Of a stretch of DNA of 62,811 nucleotides, positions 51,051 to 59,570 are shown piece after piece (position 1 is the first letter of the stretch; each line of letters starts with the position of its first letter). The notes under the pieces were generated by a model. The model saw nothing but the letters and a program-made list of their open reading frames with translations, was not told the origin of the DNA and made no database searches. Made by a program: the position numbers and the translations under genes. The stretch is from a bacterium (GTDB lineage Bacteria; UBA8248), in contig JAVEPB010000227.1 in NCBI GenBank assembly GCA_030922375.1, positions 1 through 62,811 of the forward strand, in the 5' to 3' direction.

Positions 51051-52019
51051 CTAGGTGCCCATTGTATTGTCGTTTTCGGGCGCCCAGAAAAGCACCTTCA
51101 GCTTGATGAAGCGGACGATTTTGTGCATGCCCAGCCCCATCATCGAGAGAATCACCAGGATGGCGAACGTGCCGGTCGTGTCGGCGGAGAAACTCATCTG
51201 CATGAGCAAAATCCCCAGTCCGCATTGCCCCCGGCCGCCCCACATGCACTGTCCCGCGCCGACGAATTCGCCGAGTATCGCGCCCAGCAGGCTGAACACC
51301 GCGGCGATCTCGAAGCCCGCGAAAATGAACGGCAGGGCGCTCGGGAACTGAAGCTTCCAGAAAGTTTTCCATCTTGAAGCTGATAGTGAGCGCAGAAGAT
51401 CGAGCTGGTCCTGATTGACCGACCTGAGCCCCACCATCGTGTTTACAAGGAGCGGGAAAAACGCCACCAGGCCCGCCAGAAATATTTTTGATTCCACTTC
51501 GTAGCCGAACCAGATGATGAACAGCGGGGCGATTGCCAGCTTGGGGAGCGTCTGAAACGCCACCACGTAAGGCATGATAATCGCCTCGACCCACTTCGAC
51601 TGCATAAAAAGCAGCCCCAGCCCCAGCCCGATGAAGCTACCCATGAAAAATCCCATGACCGCTTCGAAAAGGGTGTGGCTGATGTGATTGTAGAAGCTGT
51701 TCTGCATCAGGTTCATGAAATCCGCCGCCCCGGCGGTGGGATCGCCGGCGTCCACGAAGAACAGCCCGCGCAGGAGAGCCATGGCGATTCCCGAAGGGGC
51801 GGGGAGGAGAAATTCATCAATCTCGAAGTAGCGTATCATCCCCTCCCATACCGCGATCAGTACGACAAAGGAGATCGGGAACAGGAGGTATTGCCTCTCC
51901 AGCAGAGTGTCGGCCAGAGACGGTTCCTCTGCCTTGGAGGGCGGCGGAATATCGCCGGCCCTGGGGGCTGGAGCCGCTGGGGGTGCGCTTGATAACGGGT
52001 TATGTCGGTTATTTGCCAT
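51051..52019 (-). CDS. ABC transporter permease (NitT/TauT type)
   Basis: 322 aa, six membrane segments. EAA-loop region ALPFIFAGFEIAAVFSLLGAILGEFVGA near residue 230. An N-terminal ~40-residue Pro/Ala-rich, cytoplasmic extension (SSAPPAAPAPRAGDIPPPS) is unusual. Start overlaps the binding-protein stop by 11 nt. Confidence 0.93.
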   Translation of the reverse strand: MANNRHNPLSSAPPAAPAPRAGDIPPPSKAEEPSLADTLLERQYLLFPISFVVLIAVWEGMIRYFEIDEFLLPAPSGIAMALLRGLFFVDAGDPTAGAADFMNLMQNSFYNHISHTLFEAVMGFFMGSFIGLGLGLLFMQSKWVEAIIMPYVVAFQTLPKLAIAPLFIIWFGYEVESKIFLAGLVAFFPLLVNTMVGLRSVNQDQLDLLRSLSASRWKTFWKLQFPSALPFIFAGFEIAAVFSLLGAILGEFVGAGQCMWGGRGQCGLGILLMQMSFSADTTGTFAILVILSMMGLGMHKIVRFIKLKVLFWAPENDNTMGT

Positions 52020-53163
52020 AACGTTTTTGAAGCGCCCTAAAGTTTTTGATCTCTTTGGCCAGGTCCCAGTTCTTCGCCCGGTTGATAACGGCCTGGCGGT
52101 CGAAATTGTTGACCTCCTCGATCAATTCGTTGGTGTAAAGCCCTTTGACCATGTCTTTGGAGAGCGCCTTATCGAGGCCGACGAATTTCACGTATTCGTT
52201 CCATTCGCCATCGTGATGCACCCCGAATTTATCGATTTTCTCTGTCCCATCATCCGGGCGAAGCTTGGGCGCCCGGTTGGTGAGCACCTTGATCATACGT
52301 TTTGTGGCTTTTTCCCTGCTCATGCCCTTGGGCACGGACTCGGGATAGAGAACCCAGTGCGCCTCGAGGGTGGCCTTCGGGTTCGTGTAGAAAAACAGGC
52401 TGCCCTTCGCCAGGCCCCGGAGGAATCCGACAACTGTTTTGCGGTTTTTTGCAAAGTATTTTCTGTTGAGCCAGACCACATTACCGAAGAGGTTTTTGGT
52501 CCATTCCTTCTGGTAGGGGAGGATTTTAAATTTGAAACCACTTGCTCGTGCCAGAGTGTACTGCACGTCCACGTTGGCCCAGGCTTCCACCCGGCCGAGC
52601 CTCATGGCCGTAGCCGCCTTAGCGACCGGACCCACCGGCAAGTAGGTCACTTTTTGTTTGTTCTTCGGTATGCCGCAGGTCTCAAGCGCCTTTCTAACAA
52701 AAATCGGGCCCGAGTCGCGCTGGCTCATCACACCGACTTTCTTGCCCTGAAGGTCGCACACGCTCTTGATCGAGCTGTCCAGCGGGACGGCCACGCCGTC
52801 GGCGTAGATGGCGTCCCGGTTCACGATATAAACGCCAATTACGGGAGGGAGTTTCTTCGATTTGGCGGCTTTAAAGAGAATCGGAATCGGCCGCGGGAGG
52901 CCGACGTGGGTCCGGCCGGCGAGCACCCAACCCATCGCCTGGGCACCGCCCTGGGCCGCGACGAACTGGGCGTCCACGCCTTCCTCCTGGTAGTAGCCCA
53001 GGAAGTTGCTGATCCAGAGGAAGGATATTCCCGGATTGAAAAGGGGATTCGCCATCGTCACTTTAATGTTGCTCAGCTTTTCCGCGGCCAACGCCCCGGG
53101 GACAGGCAAAGAAAAGACCGTGATCATTACGACCAGCACCAATCGAGCCAACATTGTTTTCAT
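52009..53163 (-). CDS. ABC transporter substrate-binding protein (NMT1/THI5-like)
   Basis: 384 aa; signal peptide 1-~27 (VLVVMITVFSLPVPGALAA). NMT1-type two-lobed fold: IKVTMANPLFNPGISFLWISNFLGYYQEEG, QFVAAQGGAQAMGWVLAG and SVCDLQGKKVGVMSQRDSG. The group binds nitrate, sulfonates or pyrimidine-type precursors. Operon context with cyclase, M24 peptidase, BKACE and ThDP enzyme points to an organic solute. Confidence 0.91.
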   Translation of the reverse strand: MKTMLARLVLVVMITVFSLPVPGALAAEKLSNIKVTMANPLFNPGISFLWISNFLGYYQEEGVDAQFVAAQGGAQAMGWVLAGRTHVGLPRPIPILFKAAKSKKLPPVIGVYIVNRDAIYADGVAVPLDSSIKSVCDLQGKKVGVMSQRDSGPIFVRKALETCGIPKNKQKVTYLPVGPVAKAATAMRLGRVEAWANVDVQYTLARASGFKFKILPYQKEWTKNLFGNVVWLNRKYFAKNRKTVVGFLRGLAKGSLFFYTNPKATLEAHWVLYPESVPKGMSREKATKRMIKVLTNRAPKLRPDDGTEKIDKFGVHHDGEWNEYVKFVGLDKALSKDMVKGLYTNELIEEVNNFDRQAVINRAKNWDLAKEIKNFRALQKRYGK

Positions 53164-53247
53164 TTGATCTGTCTCCTTAAGGGTTAAAGTTTTCCTCGCC
53201 GGGATTATTTCATGCGAGGCGGAATGGAAATGCAGTTCTCCTGATTA

Positions 53248-54015
53248 TTATTCCTCCACAATCGCGACAGGGCGCACCCATGCGCCGCTCGCGTCTTTAA
53301 CGTTGACCGGAAAGCAGGCCAGCTTGAAGCCGTGCGGTTTCGGAATCGCGCCGATGTTTTGTAGTTGTTCGATCTGAAAATACTCGCGCTGCCGTCCGAG
53401 GATGTGGTGGCAGGGCATGAGGGATTCGCGCTTGCCCGCCTTGAACTCCGGGATCTGGTTCCGGAACGGGCGGTCGAACCCGAAAGCGTCGATAGCGATG
53501 ACGCGCACCCCCCGGTCGAGCAAATACTCCGTCGCCTCGATGCTCATCCCCGGGTGGAGTTCGGAGTAGTCCGGGTCGTCCCGCTTCTCGCCGGTGCCCG
53601 TCCAGAGGAGGGCGATGTCGCCCGCCTTGACTTCGTAACCGATTTTTTCGAGCGCCTCCTTGATGTCGTCTTCGGTGATCCAGTCGCCGGTGTTCTTGTG
53701 GCGGAGGTCGATCACCACGCCGTCGCCGTAGCACCACTCGAGCGGCACCTGGTCGATCTTACGGGAGGGCTCTCCCGCGACGGTGGGGCCGTAGTGCCAG
53801 GGGGCGTCCATGTGGGTGCCCGAGTGGGTGGAGACGGTCAGGAACTCGGCCGCCCCGCCCACGCCGTCGTGAAGCTCCTCGATGGGAATGTCCCAGCTTT
53901 TGGCCGAGCGCGTGCCGAACTCGTTGTGATCGAGATAGGTGATCTCGGGAGGGCGCGGCTCGTTGGCGCCGTTTTCGAGAGGGCTGCTGAGGTCGATGAA
54001 TCGGGTTGCGCACAT
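53248..54015 (-). CDS. Cyclase family protein (kynurenine formamidase-like)
   Basis: 255 aa. Metal site HSGTHMDAPWHYG (~HxGTHxDxPxH, complete) near residue 70. Closing AIDAFGFDRPF and ASGAWVRPVAIVEE. Paralogue of 22293 with intact first His. Hydrolyses amide or lactam bonds. Located between the binding-protein and M24 peptidase genes. Confidence 0.9.
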   Translation of the reverse strand: MCATRFIDLSSPLENGANEPRPPEITYLDHNEFGTRSAKSWDIPIEELHDGVGGAAEFLTVSTHSGTHMDAPWHYGPTVAGEPSRKIDQVPLEWCYGDGVVIDLRHKNTGDWITEDDIKEALEKIGYEVKAGDIALLWTGTGEKRDDPDYSELHPGMSIEATEYLLDRGVRVIAIDAFGFDRPFRNQIPEFKAGKRESLMPCHHILGRQREYFQIEQLQNIGAIPKPHGFKLACFPVNVKDASGAWVRPVAIVEE

Positions 54016-54074
54016 GAATAACGCTCCTTGGAAAAATGAGATTTCTGCGCCTGGTGAAACGCGGCGAAATCGGT

Positions 54075-55313
54075 TTACGAAGCCACCCAGAGCTTTCTCT
54101 CCTGTGGGTATATGAATTCGTAGCCGGTCTCGGTCACGATGACGGTTTTCTCAGTTTGGGTTCCGCCCATGCCGAAAATCTGCATCGGATTCTCGAGGCA
54201 GAGCGTGGTCCCCGTCTCGAGCGGAAAATCGCTCGAGGGCGGCAGGAATTCGCTGTTTTGGGGGAACGGGTTTGTAAGAACGTAGGGAACTTCGCGCTGC
54301 TCGAGGCCGATGGCGTGGCCGGCGAAGTTGCCGTTGTGCTCAGGGAACCCGCCCGCCTGGCTTGCCGAAAGCATGGCCTTGTAGATGGTCGAGCCCAGGG
54401 CGCCCGCCTTGACCTCGGCGAGGCCAGCCTCGAAGCCCGCCTCGGTCGCATTCCAGAGGTCGCTTTGCTCCTTGGTCGGCTCGCCAACGACGCCGCCCCA
54501 GCCCGTGTCGGCCTGGTAGTTGCCCAGATGGAGGCCCGCGTCGAATTTCCACATCTCGCCCTTGGCGATTTTTTTGTCCGTCGGCGGGAAAATGGCGACC
54601 GAACGTCGGCCCGAGCATAAGTGAAACCATTGCCATTTGCCTCCGCCCCGGCCCACCTCGGCCGCGAAGACACTGGCCACGTCCCGCTCAACGGCGCCGT
54701 CGGCGACAGCCTCGGAGGCGGCGATGCAGGCCTTCTCGTTCAGGGCGGCGGCGGCGCGCATCGCTGCGATCTCGTCCGGGGTTTTCACCATCCGGATCAG
54801 GCGGAAAAGATCGCTCGCGTCGATGAGCTCCGCTCCGGGCAACGCCTCTTCGATTTGCGCCCGGACGTTCGGCATGATGCGTTCCTGATCGAGAGCGATG
54901 CGCCCTTTGTCGAGTCCCCGCTCGCGCAGCGCCAGCGCCAGTGCGGCCCCGGGGGATTTCTCCCGGCGGGCGTCGTTGTTGTAGAGGCCGAGGAAGGTTT
55001 CCTCCTCGGGGGTCTGGGCTGTAGCGCCGGGCGGCTGAATCAGGGCGCTTCTGCCGCCGAAAGTGTACAGGTCCTTGATCCAGGACTGCTGCATCGAGAC
55101 GTAGGTGACTTCCTGGCCGGGGACGATCATGGCGGGCGATGTGCCGGTGTCCCGCGGAAAGACGGCGAACATATGGACGGAGTAGACATACACCTTGTTC
55201 GACCAGCCCCAGGTGCCCGCGACGTAGGTCACATTCTCGGGTGTACTCGCCACCAGCGCATCGATTTTGTGCTCTGCCATGAATCCTCGGGCGCGGTCTT
55301 CGTTCAAGTACAT
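54075..55313 (-). CDS. M24-family metallopeptidase/hydrolase (creatinase-aminopeptidase fold)
   Basis: 412 aa. Creatinase/prolidase N-terminal domain (~1-170: MAEHKIDALVASTPENVTYVAG) and pita-bread domain with ligands Asp, Asp (KFDAGLHLGNYQADTGW), His (NFAGHAIGLEQREVP) and Glu, Glu (CLENPMQ, QTEKTVIVTE). Hydrolyses a C-N bond in a small peptide or a guanidino-type substrate. First gene of a minus-strand operon reading through the cyclase, ABC importer, BKACE and ThDP enzyme. The 273-nt gap upstream is AT-rich, with a near-palindrome GGTTATATGGATATACC at 55429. Confidence 0.9.
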   Translation of the reverse strand: MYLNEDRARGFMAEHKIDALVASTPENVTYVAGTWGWSNKVYVYSVHMFAVFPRDTGTSPAMIVPGQEVTYVSMQQSWIKDLYTFGGRSALIQPPGATAQTPEEETFLGLYNNDARREKSPGAALALALRERGLDKGRIALDQERIMPNVRAQIEEALPGAELIDASDLFRLIRMVKTPDEIAAMRAAAALNEKACIAASEAVADGAVERDVASVFAAEVGRGGGKWQWFHLCSGRRSVAIFPPTDKKIAKGEMWKFDAGLHLGNYQADTGWGGVVGEPTKEQSDLWNATEAGFEAGLAEVKAGALGSTIYKAMLSASQAGGFPEHNGNFAGHAIGLEQREVPYVLTNPFPQNSEFLPPSSDFPLETGTTLCLENPMQIFGMGGTQTEKTVIVTETGYEFIYPQERKLWVAS

Positions 55314-55586
55314 TCCGAAATCTCCTTATGGATGGGGCCGAGATGACGATTTTTCGAAGCGGCAACTCTCCCTCCCTGGGTTGGGCTCATTCGACATCCG
55401 ATTCGATTAGGTCAAATCTCGTGCAATTTGGTTATATGGATATACCCATTACTCTACCCGAAGAGGTGACGAGAGAAAACCTCCGCAAATCATTTGAGGA
55501 TATTTTTTTCCTGTTTATGATCATTTCGGCCATTCGCCCGAGGTGCCATCCTGTGGAACAATCATGGGCCTGACCTTCTTCCCTCT

Positions 55587-56480
55587 GTGGTGGCCCCTTT
55601 GCTAGATTCCATCTCTCCCAATGCATTGTCTCTTATGGCCGCCCTGTTGGTCTCGGTGGCCCACACCCTCTACCGGACCGGATTGACGCGCCTGAGCCCG
55701 ACCGCCAAGGCGTTCATGATGAACTTCGCTTCGGCCTGGATGGCCGGCGGCCTTGTTTTTTTTCTCGATTCCGGGCCGGGGGAATGGACCTGGGAGGCGT
55801 TTTTCTGGTTTGCGATGGTCGGGGTCTGTGGCGGGGCGGCGGGACGATACCTGAATTTTCTGGCGGTGAAGCTCATCGGCCTGGCCCGGGCGTCGGTCCT
55901 GATTCAGTCGCTTCTTATCTGGACATCGGCGCTGGGCGTCATATTCCTCGGCGAGCGGCTCACGCCCGGGGTGGCGCTCGGAACCCTCGCCATCATGATC
56001 GGCGCCGTACTCCTGGTCTACGAGCGGGAGGAGGGGGGAGAGAAAATACCGCTTTGGCTCTATCTGGTGCCTCTTCTTTCATCCTTCATGTTTTCACTGA
56101 CGTTTTTATTTCGAAAGTGTGGGCTGGCGATCATTCCCTCGCCGCCCTTCGGGATGAGTATTTCCACGGGCTGCGGCGCCATGATTCTCCTTTGCGCCAT
56201 GCCTTTCACCGAGAGGCGCTCCCCCCGGATCTGGCATCCGCGCTCCCTACTCGCCGTCGTCCTTGGTGCGGCGGTGAATGTCCTCGCCGCGTTGCTTTTC
56301 TGGACAGCCGTCGGGGATGGAGAAATCGTCCGCGTGGTTCCCATTAACCGCCTTTCGGTGCTCTTTGTGATTTTCTTCTCGTGGCTTTTCTTCCGAAAAC
56401 AGGAGGCGGTGACGCTCCGCGTGGTCATGGGCGGCGTGATCTCGGTTATGGGGGCGTTCATCATCGTTTCGGGGAGGTAG
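55587..56480 (+). CDS. EamA/DMT-family transporter
   Basis: 297 aa, about ten membrane segments in two EamA repeats, each ending in a conserved segment: VLIQSLLIWTSALGVIFLGERLTP and VVPINRLSVLFVIFFSWLFFR. Exports amino acids or metabolites. Start uncertain (GTG 55587 or 55590). Two related sequences follow: a C-terminal fragment and a full paralogue. Confidence 0.88.
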   Translation: MVAPLLDSISPNALSLMAALLVSVAHTLYRTGLTRLSPTAKAFMMNFASAWMAGGLVFFLDSGPGEWTWEAFFWFAMVGVCGGAAGRYLNFLAVKLIGLARASVLIQSLLIWTSALGVIFLGERLTPGVALGTLAIMIGAVLLVYEREEGGEKIPLWLYLVPLLSSFMFSLTFLFRKCGLAIIPSPPFGMSISTGCGAMILLCAMPFTERRSPRIWHPRSLLAVVLGAAVNVLAALLFWTAVGDGEIVRVVPINRLSVLFVIFFSWLFFRKQEAVTLRVVMGGVISVMGAFIIVSGR

Positions 56481-56580
56481 CCCCCCCCTCCCGTACCTCC
56501 CCACGGGCGGGACCGTCGCCACCGGCGGGGAGACATGCGATAATCGGATTTTCCTCCCTATCCTTTCCCGGTGAGAGTTA

Positions 56581-56784
56581 TTGACAGTATCCATTGGGCC
56601 GAATCTGATGGCGCTCCAGGGCGGGGAGGTTACCCGGGTGGTTCCCATTCAGCGTTTCTCGGTGTTCTTTATCATTTTTCTCTCATGGATTTTCTTCCGG
56701 AAAGATGAAGCTATTTCGGCCCGTGTGGTCTTGGGCGGGTTGCTCGCTATAGCGGGGGCCTGGGCCATCGTCTGGGGCCGGTGA
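56581..56784 (+). pseudogene. Truncated EamA C-terminal fragment
   Basis: About 60 codons aligning with the last segment of both flanking EamA genes (GEVTRVVPIQRFSVFFIIF, ending AGAWAIVWGR). The last residues are closest to the downstream paralogue (AGSWAIVWGR). Everything N-terminal is missing. A remnant of unequal recombination between tandem copies. A TTG at 56581 could be a start. Confidence 0.85.
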
Positions 56785-56814
56785 AGACGCCGGTTTCTTT
56801 TTTGGGGGCGAACG

Positions 56815-57702
56815 GTGTTGCTTGATCGGATCGATCCCAACCTTTTGTCGTTCGTGGCGGCGATTTCCATCGCGGTGGCCCGGACGATGTACCGCGGAGC
56901 GCTGGTTCGCCTCGGCGCCGGCATGGTGGCCCTCCTGTCGAGCGTAACCACTCTCGCGTTCGCCTGGAGTTTTTATCTGTTTTTCTCGGAAAGGGTGGCG
57001 CACTGGCCCCTGATGGGCGTGGCCTGGTTCGCTGTGATCGGTCTGATGGGGGGACTGGGCAGCCGGTATACGACTTTTTTTTCCATGAAAAAAGTGGGCT
57101 TGGCGCGCACCTCGGTCCTCATGCAAACGAGCCTGCTTTGGTCATCGTTCCTGGCGATTTTGTTTTTGGGGGAACGCCCGAGCCTCGCGGTGGGCGCCGG
57201 CTCCGTGGCGATCATGTTCGGGTCCATCCTTCTCGTCCAGCGCAGCGAATCGGATCGCAAAGAAGTATCCACTTTCTACTATCTGCTTCCTCTGGCCGCC
57301 GCGATGTTCCAGGGGACATCCCAGATTTTCCGTAAATTCGGGTTTTTCTGGATTCACTCCGCCCCCCTCGGAATGAGCTTGTCGAATACCGTGGCCACGC
57401 TCTCGCTGGTCGCCGTGATGTGTTTCGTCACCGAGGAGGGCGGCCTGCGTTTCTGGGAACGCCGCCCGTTGCTCCTGATTCTCGTCGGGGGGGTATTCAA
57501 CGTGATCGCCGCGCTTCTTTTCTGGACGGCCGTCCAACACGGCGTGATCGTCGAGGTGGTCCCAATCAACCGCCTCTCGGTGCTGCTGATCATCTTCTTC
57601 TCGTGGTTTTTTTTCAGGCAGCAAGAGGGCGTGACCTGGCGGGTTGTCGCGGGCGGACTGCTCTCGGTGGCGGGGTCATGGGCCATCGTCTGGGGCCGGT
57701 GA
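56815..57702 (+). CDS. EamA/DMT-family transporter (paralogue)
   Basis: 295 aa, about ten membrane segments. LGLARTSVLMQTS-like first repeat (VGLARTSVLMQTSLLWSSFL) and VVPINRLSVLLIIFFSWFFFR at the end, the same pattern as the gene at 55587. Probably a small-molecule exporter. Starts GTG 56815. Ends 263 nt before the second TTT operon. Confidence 0.88.
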   Translation: MLLDRIDPNLLSFVAAISIAVARTMYRGALVRLGAGMVALLSSVTTLAFAWSFYLFFSERVAHWPLMGVAWFAVIGLMGGLGSRYTTFFSMKKVGLARTSVLMQTSLLWSSFLAILFLGERPSLAVGAGSVAIMFGSILLVQRSESDRKEVSTFYYLLPLAAAMFQGTSQIFRKFGFFWIHSAPLGMSLSNTVATLSLVAVMCFVTEEGGLRFWERRPLLLILVGGVFNVIAALLFWTAVQHGVIVEVVPINRLSVLLIIFFSWFFFRQQEGVTWRVVAGGLLSVAGSWAIVWGR

Positions 57703-57965
57703 GGGGAGGTGGCTGTCCTCGATGCCGGGCTGGCTCCGGGGAGCGCTTTCCTCCCGCTGTGGAGGAATTTCGCTCTTTAGGCCCATGTTGACGAAATCCA
57801 CCCCGACTCATATGTTTGGTGTATCGGCCAATTTCAAAATAGATTCGGCGCCTTCAAGCCGGTCCAGCGATTAACGGCTTGAGGCAGATTAGTTTTCCTT
57901 GTGAGTGTAATAGTCGCCATCGGGGGCGGAGGGTTTTTCGCCCCCCCCCAAGTGGAGGAAATGTG

Positions 57966-58949
57966 ATGAATACCAGATGGATTTCGATTATGTCGGCCTT
58001 GGCCCTTTTCGCGGGCCTGTTCGCGGCGCCCGCAGCGCTGGCGGCCGGTCCGGGCGATCTGCCTTGCCGGGCTGTAAAGCTCATCGTCCCGTGGAACGCG
58101 GGCGGCGGCACCGACGTTATCTTCCGCATCGTCGCGCGTTCGGCGCAAAAGGCGCTGGGCAAGGACATCATCGTGCAAAACATCGGCGGCCAGGGCGGCA
58201 ACAAGGGCGCCAAGGTGGCCAAGGGCTCAAAGCCCAACGGGTGCACTCTTTTCGCGGGTCACGACTCGATGCACACATCGTATGTGCAGGGCCGGGTGGA
58301 CTTCTCGTTCTTCGCGTTCGATCCCCTCGTCCTCGTCACCCACACGCCGTCCATCATCGGCGCGCATCCGGGGGTGCCCTGGAAAAACGCGAAGGCGCTC
58401 ATCAACGACCTCAAGAAGAACAAGGGTAAGAAAGTGCTCTTCGGCGCGACGCTGGGCTCGACGAGCCACTTCTTCCCGGTACTCGTTGAGGCCGACACCG
58501 GCATCAAGTTCAAGTACGTGGGCTATGACGGTACCCGCCAGCGGATGACGGCCCTCCTCGGCAAACACATCCAGCTCGGCGAGCTCAACATTTCCTCGGC
58601 CAAGAAATACCTCGGCAGCGGCAAGCTCATCGGTCTCGGCATAGCGCTCGAGAAGCGCGATTCGCGGTTGCCGAACCTGCCCACCCTCAAGGAGCAGGGC
58701 ATCAACGTCGTCACCGGCGTGAACCGCGGGGTATTCGCCCCGAAGGGAACCCCCGCCGGCATCCAGGCGATGTTCGAGAAAGCCTTCGGCAATGCGATGA
58801 AGGACCCCGAGGTGGTGAAGAACCTCACCGCCAAAGGTGTCATCGTTCAGTTCAAGGGGCGTACGGGCTACCGGGCGTTCCTGAAGGGTTCCGCGGCCAA
58901 GATTACGGATGCCGCCAAGCGTGTCGGGCTCTACAAGCGTAAGAACTAA
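57966..58949 (+). CDS. Tripartite tricarboxylate transporter, periplasmic binding protein (TctC, second system)
   Basis: 327 aa from ATG 57966 (GGAGG 9 nt upstream). Signal peptide 1-~27 (LFAAPAALAA|GPGD). VKLIVPWNAGGGTDVIFRIVA, IIVQNIGGQGGNKGA and FGATLGSTSHFFPVLVEA are family marks. The only distant relative is the 38189 protein. First gene of TctC-TctB-TctA, opposite to the gene order in the first system. Confidence 0.92.
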   Translation: MNTRWISIMSALALFAGLFAAPAALAAGPGDLPCRAVKLIVPWNAGGGTDVIFRIVARSAQKALGKDIIVQNIGGQGGNKGAKVAKGSKPNGCTLFAGHDSMHTSYVQGRVDFSFFAFDPLVLVTHTPSIIGAHPGVPWKNAKALINDLKKNKGKKVLFGATLGSTSHFFPVLVEADTGIKFKYVGYDGTRQRMTALLGKHIQLGELNISSAKKYLGSGKLIGLGIALEKRDSRLPNLPTLKEQGINVVTGVNRGVFAPKGTPAGIQAMFEKAFGNAMKDPEVVKNLTAKGVIVQFKGRTGYRAFLKGSAAKITDAAKRVGLYKRKN

Positions 58950-59045
58950 ATCGAAAACACGGGCATTGGGGCGGTGGCCTTGGAAGGGCCGCCGCCCCCG
59001 CGCCGGGTAAAGTTTTTCCCTTTTTTCAGCCTGGTAGGGGATTTT

Positions 59046-59534
59046 ATGCGTGTTCGCGCGGATACCGTCATCGGCGCTCTTCTGGTGGCCTTTGTCGTCA
59101 CTTTGTTCGCGACGTCGTTCAACCTGCCGCCGGCCCCCTACGGGACGATGGGTCCGGCCCTGTTTCCGCGCATTCTCCTCGTCGCACTCTTTCCGATGTG
59201 TCTCGCGCTTTTTGTGAAGAGCGCGGTTCGGGACTTCCGCGAGGGACAGGCGAAACGGGAAATAGCCTCCTTCGCCGAGTGGTTCGATAATTACCGAAAC
59301 GTCCTGGCAATTTACCTCCTCTTTTTCCTGTTCGCCTGGGCACTGCCCTGGGCGGGCTACCTGGCCTCGGGGTTCTTTTTTCTCATGCTGGCGCAGCTGG
59401 CGCTGGGGCCCAAGGACTGGGGGAAGGTGCCCCAGTTTCTGGCCGTGACGATCGGTGTATTGGCCTTGCTCTATTTTATTTTTCGGGTGGTGCTTCTCGT
59501 GCTTTTGCCAGAGGGTGAAATCGGTCTGATGTAG
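59046..59534 (+). CDS. Tripartite tricarboxylate transporter, small membrane subunit (TctB, second system)
   Basis: 162 aa from ATG 59046 (GTAGGGGA upstream). Four hydrophobic segments. GPALFPRILLVALFPMCLALFV near residue 37 is the TctB marker. Companion of the tctA downstream, 36 nt gap. Confidence 0.85.
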   Translation: MRVRADTVIGALLVAFVVTLFATSFNLPPAPYGTMGPALFPRILLVALFPMCLALFVKSAVRDFREGQAKREIASFAEWFDNYRNVLAIYLLFFLFAWALPWAGYLASGFFFLMLAQLALGPKDWGKVPQFLAVTIGVLALLYFIFRVVLLVLLPEGEIGLM

Positions 59535-59570
59535 GGCGGTGCAAAGCCGAGCCGCCGCAAAGGAGTCGGG

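Noticed and set aside
55328-55573. Small open frame in the M24/EamA divergent gap
   Set aside because: No Shine-Dalgarno, no family, atypical amino acid content; more likely promoter DNA.
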